Part shown: positions 7,428 through 11,291 of the stretch, in pieces
Layout: each line of letters starts with the position of its first letter
Numbering within the stretch: position 1 is the stretch's first letter
Origin: Pseudomonadales bacterium
GTDB lineage: Bacteria > Pseudomonadota > Gammaproteobacteria > Steroidobacterales > Steroidobacteraceae
Length of the DNA stretch: 11,291 nucleotides
NCBI GenBank assembly: GCA_020442965.1
Contig: JAGRJB010000242.1
Span: 1-11,291 of the forward strand
Direction of reading: 5' to 3'
Program-made: the position numbers and the translations under genes
The notes under the pieces: generated by a model
Told to the model about the DNA's origin: nothing
The model's database searches: none
What the model saw: only the letters and a program-made list of their open reading frames with translations

Positions 7428-8099
7428 CATAATTGCACGCAAATACTCCGGCGCGACGAGGTGACAGTAGTAGACCCCACGAAAGCGTTCGGGCGCAAAA
7501 CGCCAGAGCCAATGCTGGTAGGGCACGTGCAGCGCTTTGGCGAGCAGATGAACGCTGCCGTCCGCGTCCTGCCAGATGTACTGATAGTCCGCCACCCATT
7601 TCGATCCTAACACGGTGTTGAGATCCGGCTCGAAGCTGAAGCTCTCAGGGGGTAGCTTGACGCGGGCATGTTCCTCGGTCGTCAGCGCGGCAAACACCTG
7701 ATCGACCATCAAATGATTCAAGTCTTGGCAGGAATGCTGCGGACCGGCTGCCGCAGCACCAAACGCACTCTGCAGGTGATCGACTGTCGCCAATTTGCAG
7801 GAGATCCTGAGCGGTCGCCGCGAATCGTCCGCTGCATACTGAACATATTGATGGATGGTCAGCGGCGCGATGCTGGTCTTCGATTTCTTGAACGACTCGA
7901 AATCAGAGTGGATCTCGATCTGGGCCTTCTGCGTCGTATCCGCCAGCAAATATTGCGCGGCGATGCAGAAAGCATCGTTAGTGCGCGTCAATGCGGTGTG
8001 AGCGCCAGCCTCGACTTGCCCCGCCAGGAGCAGGACCATCAATCCCATTCCACTACCCAAACCGAACAGCCGTCGCCAGATTGATCTCGGCAGCAACAT
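7404..8099 (-). CDS. Secreted protein of unknown function with four cysteines
   Basis: I do not recognise this family. The chosen start, ATG 8099, gives 231 residues and has AGAGGA seven bases upstream. The frame continues upstream to 8348, but only by running antisense over the SUI1-like gene, and lacks a signal there. ATG 8105 is in frame but sits against the ribosome binding site. Residues 5-33 form a signal peptide: basic SIWRR, a hydrophobic stretch ending LMVLLLAGQ, and a probable cleavage near VEAGA. The mature protein of about 200 residues is soluble, with no further membrane segment, and has four cysteines (C45, C101, C124, C212) that could make two disulfides in the periplasm. Notable stretches are HSDFESFKKSK, PLRISCKL, and an aromatic C-terminal part (KWVADYQYIWQDADG, HWLWRF, YYCHL). 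Its stop lies inside the kinase gene on the other strand. Confidence 0.8.
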   Translation of the reverse strand: MLLPRSIWRRLFGLGSGMGLMVLLLAGQVEAGAHTALTRTNDAFCIAAQYLLADTTQKAQIEIHSDFESFKKSKTSIAPLTIHQYVQYAADDSRRPLRISCKLATVDHLQSAFGAAAAGPQHSCQDLNHLMVDQVFAALTTEEHARVKLPPESFSFEPDLNTVLGSKWVADYQYIWQDADGSVHLLAKALHVPYQHWLWRFAPERFRGVYYCHLVAPEYLRAIMLGAVVAP

Positions 8100-8106
8100 C
8101 GTCATT

Positions 8107-8112
8107 TCCTCT
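8107..8112 (-). promoter_or_regulatory. Ribosome binding site fixing the start of the four-Cys secreted protein
   Basis: The minus-strand AGAGGA lies seven bases before ATG 8099. It places the start at the signal peptide rather than at the far upstream end of the frame (8348), which would overlap the divergent SUI1-like gene. Confidence 0.75.
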
Positions 8113-8169
8113 GGTAGATTACATCGCAATTCGAGCAATCTAACGGATACGCCCCTGAAGCTACAGAAG

Positions 8170-8436
8170 TTGAAGCCGACATCCGCAACACGACCAGCCG
8201 CGATCCGCATTGGCCGACAGACAGCCGGGCGCGGCGGCAAGGGCGTCACAGTCATCGTCGGCATCCCATTGGCCGGGGCGGATCTCGAACAACTTTGTAC
8301 GACACTCAAGCGCAAGTGCGGCTGCGGCGGGACGGTGCGCGGCGGCACGATCGAAATTCAGGGCGATCATCGTGATCGACTGATAACCGAGCTATTGGCG
8401 CTCGGATATCGCGACGTCAAAAAGGCGGGGGGCTGA
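8170..8436 (+). CDS. yciH: SUI1/YciH-family translation initiation factor homologue (eIF1-like)
   Basis: The protein is 88 residues and almost only SUI1 domain. Conserved features are IRIGRQTAGRGGKGVTVI (12-29, matching VRIQRQTSGRKGKGV of E. coli YciH), LKRKCGCGGTV (46-56), IEIQGDHRD (61-69) and the C-terminal KKAGG. Bacterial members resemble eukaryotic eIF1; E. coli YciH has been linked to initiation fidelity and stress-time repression of translation. The N-terminal extension of E. coli YciH (RLVYSTE and following) is absent, and no in-frame ATG exists between the previous gene's start and the domain. The best start is TTG 8170; a weak AGAAG lies directly before it, and CTG 8155 is another in-frame option. 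It is divergent from the four-Cys protein gene (70 bases) and convergent with the DUF502 gene, whose stop codon begins two bases after its own ends. Confidence 0.88.
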   Translation: MKPTSATRPAAIRIGRQTAGRGGKGVTVIVGIPLAGADLEQLCTTLKRKCGCGGTVRGGTIEIQGDHRDRLITELLALGYRDVKKAGG

Positions 8437-8458
8437 ATCAGCGCCCCTGCACCCCGCC
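8419..8458 (-). terminator. Intrinsic terminator of the DUF502 gene cluster, overlapping the SUI1 gene end
   Basis: On the minus strand GGCGGGG (complement of 8452-8458) pairs with CCCCGCC (complement of 8424-8430) and is followed at once by five T residues (complement of 8419-8423). The inner part can pair further through GCTG-AAT-CAGC. The stop codon of the DUF502 gene (8438-8440) lies in the hairpin, and the T-tract and one stem arm lie inside the last codons of the plus-strand SUI1-like gene. It has no T-tract on the plus strand, so it should act mainly on minus-strand transcripts. Confidence 0.75.
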
Positions 8459-9043
8459 TGTCAGGACAATACGCATGGCCTGTTCGACGGTCAGATCGGT
8501 CGCGGTGATCTCGGAACGTGGCAAATAGACCGTATAACCACCGATCTGGTAACTCATCGGCAGATAGACGGCCACCATGTCATCACCGTCCACGACGCCG
8601 AGCGAGCTCGCTTGCTCTTGTGTGACAAAGCCGACGACGCGACCCGGGCCGAAGGCTATTGTCACGACTCGCTCGAGTTCACGCTTGCTCTTGTCGGTAT
8701 TGACGAGCCGCGTCATATCACGAATGGCGCTGTACACGGTCTTGACGACCGGAACGCGCAGCAACAGTCGCTCACCAAACCCGAGAAAACGCCGCACCAG
8801 AAACGCGTTGACCGCCAGACCCACCACAAACAGCAGCACGAAGCCCGTGACCAGTCCGAGACCGGGCCAGTAGTTAGAGTCGTCGATCACCCACTTGATC
8901 GGTATCGACAGGACCGTCTCGGCCGTAACGCCCAACCAATAGACGAAGTAGACAGTCAAGCCGATCGGCAGGATCGTGACCAGACCCTTGAGAATGATGC
9001 GGCCGAGTCCTCGCATGAGACCCGGTGATTCAGTCGTACTCAA
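8438..9043 (-). CDS. DUF502-family inner-membrane protein
   Basis: The protein is 201 residues, typical for the family. Residues 17-39 (ILKGLVTILPIGLTVYFVYWLGV) and 58-84 form two membrane helices separated by a short loop with WVIDD. After them comes the family hallmark VPVVKTVYSAIRDM (about 97-110), then a soluble beta-rich domain with VVTIAFGPGRVVGFVT and VAVYLPMSYQIGGYTVYLP. The function of DUF502 is not established; some relatives are plant Golgi proteins (LCV-like). The frame starts at TTG 9043 with a weak AAGAG about nine bases upstream; ATG 9016 (residue 10, MRGLGRIILKG) would also give a normal family N-terminus. It lies 11 bases downstream of the methyltransferase-like gene, so it is probably the last gene of that transcript, and ends in the terminator at 8419-8458. 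Confidence 0.9.
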   Translation of the reverse strand: MSTTESPGLMRGLGRIILKGLVTILPIGLTVYFVYWLGVTAETVLSIPIKWVIDDSNYWPGLGLVTGFVLLFVVGLAVNAFLVRRFLGFGERLLLRVPVVKTVYSAIRDMTRLVNTDKSKRELERVVTIAFGPGRVVGFVTQEQASSLGVVDGDDMVAVYLPMSYQIGGYTVYLPRSEITATDLTVEQAMRIVLTGGVQGR

Positions 9044-9054
9044 AATATATGCTC

Positions 9055-9918
9055 TTAGTTCGGCTTGGCAAACCGCAGTGTCATTCGGTCTGATTCACCG
9101 ATGGCATCGTACTTGCTGCGATCGAAGGTCGGATCCGGCGGCTTGCCAAACGGCGCTGTGAGCCGTGTCGGCGGCAAGGTCCAGACACCAAACGGGTGGT
9201 CCTTGGTATCCCTCTTGTTAGCATTTACCTGTGATTTGGCTTGCAGCCGAAAACCCGCTTTCTCCGCCTGCTCGACGACGTACGCCTCCGTGACATAACC
9301 GGCAGGAGCCTTCGGATCTTGCGCGCCAGGATTCGCGCGATGCTGTTCGATCGCCAGAATTCCGCCCGGCTTCAAGATATCGAACACGCGCTTGAGATAG
9401 GTATCGGTCGCGCCGAGACGCATCCAACCATGGAAGGCGCGCGACACGAGCACAAAGTCGAAGGTGTTAGCGGGCGGCAAGACTGAGGTTGCGCTCCAGT
9501 TGATGACTTTGACCTGGCCATACAGCTCGGCGTTGCTGTATTTCTCCTCGAATGCGGCGCGCTCCTTGCGAGCGCTTTCGGAGACTCTCGGGTCATCCAG
9601 ATCGGCGCCCGTTGCGTAGAACTTCCCGCCGGTCATGCGCGCGTATGGCGCCAGAATTTCAGTCCACCAGGACGCAGCGCCGGGATTTACCTCAAGAATA
9701 GTCATTCCGGGCCGCAGACCCCAGAACCGCAGCGACTCGGCCGGATGGCGCGCGGCGTCGCGTGCCTTGCTTTCGGCTGACCGCCAATCCCCATCCACAG
9801 CGGCTCGCAGTGCCCTCGTGCCACTCATCGTGCTACCTGTAGAGGTTGCACACGCTGCAAACAACATCATCGACGCCGAAATGGCGCCCAACATCAAAAA
9901 TCGGATCGACTGTTTCAC
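9055..9918 (-). CDS. Exported class I methyltransferase-like protein (COG4798 type), possible lipoprotein
   Basis: The protein has 287 residues. The N-terminus (MKQSIRFLMLGAISASMMLFAAC) is a signal peptide, and LFAAC could serve as a lipobox with C23, though F at -3 is unusual. A Rossmann-type methyltransferase domain follows: motif I region MTILEVNPGAASWWTEILAPY (72-92), post-I FYATGADLDDP, FDFVLVSRAFHGW (153-165) and LKPGGILAIEQHR (182-194). The phrase GAASWWTEILAPY matches the predicted methyltransferases of COG4798 as I remember them, several of which also carry signal peptides. The usual E/DxGxGxG loop is altered to EVNPGAAS. GTG 9918 has a good ribosome binding site (AGAGG, five bases before), which overlaps the stop of the upstream hydrolase, so translation is probably coupled. 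Export from the SAM-containing cytoplasm makes its activity doubtful; substrate unknown. Confidence 0.85.
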   Translation of the reverse strand: MKQSIRFLMLGAISASMMLFAACATSTGSTMSGTRALRAAVDGDWRSAESKARDAARHPAESLRFWGLRPGMTILEVNPGAASWWTEILAPYARMTGGKFYATGADLDDPRVSESARKERAAFEEKYSNAELYGQVKVINWSATSVLPPANTFDFVLVSRAFHGWMRLGATDTYLKRVFDILKPGGILAIEQHRANPGAQDPKAPAGYVTEAYVVEQAEKAGFRLQAKSQVNANKRDTKDHPFGVWTLPPTRLTAPFGKPPDPTFDRSKYDAIGESDRMTLRFAKPN

Positions 9919-9923
9919 GACAA

Positions 9924-9928
9924 CCTCT
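9924..9928 (-). promoter_or_regulatory. Ribosome binding site of the methyltransferase-like gene, overlapping the hydrolase stop
   Basis: Minus-strand TGAGAGG combines the hydrolase stop TGA (9928-9930) with an AGAGG Shine-Dalgarno five bases before GTG 9918. The arrangement suggests that ribosomes ending the hydrolase re-initiate on the next gene. Confidence 0.7.
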
Positions 9929-10755
9929 CAGGTCATTTGCAGCAGCAACTCCGCCGTTGGCTCAGGATGAGTCATCATCGGCGCTCGCGGGTACGGAAAC
10001 TCGATGAAGTCCCAGCCCGGCTGACGCCTGGCCGGACCGTACATCTGCTCGCTCGACTGCGCGAACACTTGACCGGTGCAATGCACATAGCTCTTGGGCA
10101 GACCAGTATAGCCACCGTTTGTCACGACGAGGTCATCCGACCAGCCGCGCGCCGGATGCGGCGTGATCCGCCGGCGCGCCCAGTCGGCGTTGGCGGTATC
10201 GCCCTCGGGAATCAGCATTTTCATGGGGTATTCGGCGAAAAAGTCCATCTGATAGCCATCGATGAACTTTTCCTGTCGCTTGAGCCACTTCTCCGGCAAC
10301 TCGCCGTTGGGCCCTTTCTGGACGCCCGACATCCGCTCGCCTTCGGGCACGAGCGCATCGAAGTACACCAGCCGGCGGATACGGCCACGCATCCGATCCG
10401 CAATCCCCGTGATCGTGATCCCGGCGAATGAATGGCCCACGAGAATGACGTTATCAAGTTCCTCGTATTCGATCAGATTCACGATGTCGGTGATATGCGT
10501 CTCGAGCCCGATGTCGCGGCTCATCAGATGCTTGCGATCACCGCAGCCCGTGAGCGAAGGCGCGTGCACCTCATGACCGACCGCCTGCATGATGCGTCGC
10601 ACGCGCTGCCAACTCCAGCCACCCAACCAGGTGCCATGCACGAGGACATAATTCTTGCGCTCCGGAGCGACAGTCTCGGCGACTGCCCGCGTACCCGCAA
10701 TGGTGCCGGCCGCAAGTGCCGCGGCCGTCGTGGTGAGCAGTCTTCTACGATCCAC
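9928..10755 (-). CDS. Tat-exported alpha/beta-fold hydrolase (esterase/methylesterase-like)
   Basis: The protein is 275 residues from GTG 10755. This start is chosen because GGAGGT sits six bases before it and because the product then begins VDRRRLLTTTAAALAAG, a twin-arginine signal ending near TRAVAE. A longer frame to 10854 adds 33 unconvincing residues. The mature part is an alpha/beta hydrolase of the plant-esterase-like type: oxyanion region VLVHGTWLGGWSW (37-49), PSLTGCGDR, nucleophile elbow GHSFAG with S109, and LVYFDALVPEG with D133. Close relatives usually have a GHDxMxT motif near the C-terminus carrying the catalytic His; here the aligned position is Arg (YPRAPMMTHPEP, R257), with H263 six residues on. 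Family members cleave esters or other small acyl compounds; the substrate is unknown. It heads a minus-strand cluster with the methyltransferase-like and DUF502 genes. Confidence 0.88.
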   Translation of the reverse strand: MDRRRLLTTTAAALAAGTIAGTRAVAETVAPERKNYVLVHGTWLGGWSWQRVRRIMQAVGHEVHAPSLTGCGDRKHLMSRDIGLETHITDIVNLIEYEELDNVILVGHSFAGITITGIADRMRGRIRRLVYFDALVPEGERMSGVQKGPNGELPEKWLKRQEKFIDGYQMDFFAEYPMKMLIPEGDTANADWARRRITPHPARGWSDDLVVTNGGYTGLPKSYVHCTGQVFAQSSEQMYGPARRQPGWDFIEFPYPRAPMMTHPEPTAELLLQMT

Positions 10756-10761
10756 AGGCCT

Positions 10762-10767
10762 ACCTCC
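10762..10767 (-). promoter_or_regulatory. Strong Shine-Dalgarno fixing the hydrolase start
   Basis: Minus-strand GGAGGT lies six bases before GTG 10755. It is the best ribosome binding site in the window and moves the hydrolase start 99 bases inside the longest frame, so that the protein begins directly with its Tat signal. Confidence 0.85.
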
Positions 10768-10795
10768 AAAATGCACGGCACGAGACTCAAGCGGG

Positions 10796-10801
10796 ATCAT
10801 A
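10796..10801 (-). promoter_or_regulatory. Candidate -10 element for the hydrolase cluster
   Basis: Minus-strand TATGAT lies about 40 bases before GTG 10755, a suitable place for a sigma-70 promoter with a short leader. The hexamer 17 bases upstream (TTCCGC) is a poor -35, so either an activator is needed or the promoter lies elsewhere. Confidence 0.25.
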
Positions 10802-10854
10802 CTGCACCTGCATGGCAGGCGGAAGAAATCAGCGCGCAGCGAAGCGCAACACAC

Positions 10855-10875
10855 CCGACCAGTTAGATCGGTCGG
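10855..10875. repeat. Inverted repeat upstream of the hydrolase cluster (possible operator)
   Basis: CCGACC (10855-10860) and GGTCGG (10870-10875) form a perfect 6-bp inverted repeat around a 9-base spacer. The size and symmetry suit a dimeric regulator such as a TetR-family protein. It sits about 100 bases before the hydrolase start. No regulator gene is adjacent, so its role is a guess. Confidence 0.35.
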
Positions 10876-11231
10876 CGATTTCCACTAACGACCTCGCCTT
10901 CGCGGTACGCACGACCGGGCGCCCGCTATATCAATCGGCAGCCTGAACGAAGCGCATTTCGAACGTGCTTGAGGTGGGGCACCCGCAAAAATCGGTCGCG
11001 CAGCTCAATGGCTCGCTGCGCCGGCTCAGCCGCGGCAGGCAATCGGCCTCCAAGCTAACGATCAGCGGGTACGTGCTGCGATCATTTCAGGGGCTCGAAA
11101 GTACGGCGTTCGGTACGTCGCCGCAGTTGCATCGGTGTGCCTATGGCCAGCGAGTGCGAACCTCGCGCTATGCAGCATTGCGTCTTCGCACGCCAGGCGT
11201 GACGCCTCGTGAACGTGGGCGACCAGTTCGC

Positions 11232-11291
11232 TGGAGCGGGTGATGGGAATCGAACCCACGTTAGCAGCTTGGGAAGCTGCAGTTCTACCAT
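11232..11291 (-). tRNA. tRNA-Gly (anticodon CCC), 5' end cut by the window
   Basis: Read on the minus strand the last 60 bases give the end of a D arm (ATGGTAGAAC) and an anticodon arm GCAGC-TTCCCAA-GCTGC with anticodon CCC. A T arm GTGGG-TTCGATT-CCCAT follows, then acceptor CACCCGC, discriminator T and an encoded CCA (11232-11234). This matches the E. coli tRNA-Gly(CCC) layout as I remember it, and CCC reads the GGG codon. About 14 bases of the 5' acceptor strand and D arm lie outside the window. Confidence 0.95.

Larger units (their letters stand above)
10756..11231. other. Gene-poor stretch between the hydrolase cluster and tRNA-Gly
   Basis: Apart from the hydrolase promoter region and the inverted repeat at 10855-10875, I see no supportable gene here. 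The longest frames (about 90 residues on plus from 10965, about 65 on minus from 11259) have no recognisable motif and no ribosome binding site, and the minus one runs into the tRNA. Two overlapping palindromes, CACGCC-A-GGCGTG (11189-11201) and AGGCGT-G-ACGCCT (11195-11207), lie 25-40 bases past the tRNA 3' end. They may fold in its trailer RNA but have no T-tract. No copy of the tRNA end or integrase fragment was seen. Confidence 0.5.

Noticed and set aside
8100..8348. N-terminal extension of the four-Cys protein to 8348
   Set aside because: It would run antisense through most of the SUI1-like gene and bury the signal peptide; AGAGGA fixes the start at 8099.
10756..10854. 33-residue N-terminal extension of the hydrolase
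   Set aside because: GGAGGT lies six bases before GTG 10755 and the Tat signal begins there; the extension looks non-coding.
10876..11291. Integration site or genomic-island edge at the tRNA-Gly gene
   Set aside because: No integrase, no second copy of the tRNA 3' end, and no shift in neighbouring gene type was seen in the window.
1..11291. CRISPR array, insertion sequence or prophage
   Set aside because: No regularly spaced repeats, transposase motifs, terminal inverted repeats or phage genes were found on either strand.

Overview
The window (11,291 bases, fairly GC-rich) looks like ordinary chromosomal DNA of a gammaproteobacterium. The reasons are a RhlE-type DEAD-box helicase, a CpxR/CpxA-like two-component pair beside a divergent Spy/CpxP-family gene, a YciH/SUI1-type initiation factor, and a Gly-tRNA with encoded CCA. 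Several envelope-protein families resemble those of Xanthomonadales, Steroidobacterales or Nevskiales, but that placement is inference. No mobile element, CRISPR array, phage gene or rRNA was seen.

Layout from left to right. (1) Bases 1-960, plus strand: the 3' part of a zinc-independent MDR oxidoreductase, cut by the window edge. (2) Bases 1043-4391, minus strand: rhlE followed after 31 bases by a complete half-size ABC exporter. (3) Bases 4564-7427: an envelope-stress-type locus. A secreted Spy/CpxP-like protein with a strong terminator lies on the minus strand. Facing away from it across a 160-base regulatory region are a CpxR-like regulator and a CpxA-like sensor kinase, joined by a 4-base GTGA overlap. 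(4) Bases 7404-8099, minus strand: an unrecognised secreted protein with four cysteines, whose 3' end overlaps the kinase gene by 24 bases. (5) Bases 8170-8436, plus strand: a short SUI1/YciH-like protein starting at TTG. (6) Bases 8438-10755, minus strand: a tight three-gene cluster of Tat-exported alpha/beta hydrolase, exported methyltransferase-like protein and DUF502 membrane protein. It ends at an intrinsic terminator that lies partly inside the convergent SUI1 gene. (7) Bases 10756-11231: a gene-poor stretch. (8) Bases 11232-11291, minus strand: the 3' part of tRNA-Gly(CCC).

The regulatory logic is clearest in the Cpx-like block. In Enterobacteria a kinase and regulator of this family respond to envelope protein stress, with CpxP as a periplasmic accessory inhibitor and chaperone; the same three-part arrangement is seen here. 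The hydrolase/methyltransferase/DUF502 cluster is also envelope-directed: a Tat signal, a signal peptide with a possible lipobox, and two membrane segments. It is the least explained part of the window. I found no clear evidence of a wholly new system. The best leads are the exported methyltransferase-like protein with an altered SAM motif, the hydrolase without histidine at the expected catalytic position, the four-cysteine secreted protein, and the TTG-started initiation-factor homologue.
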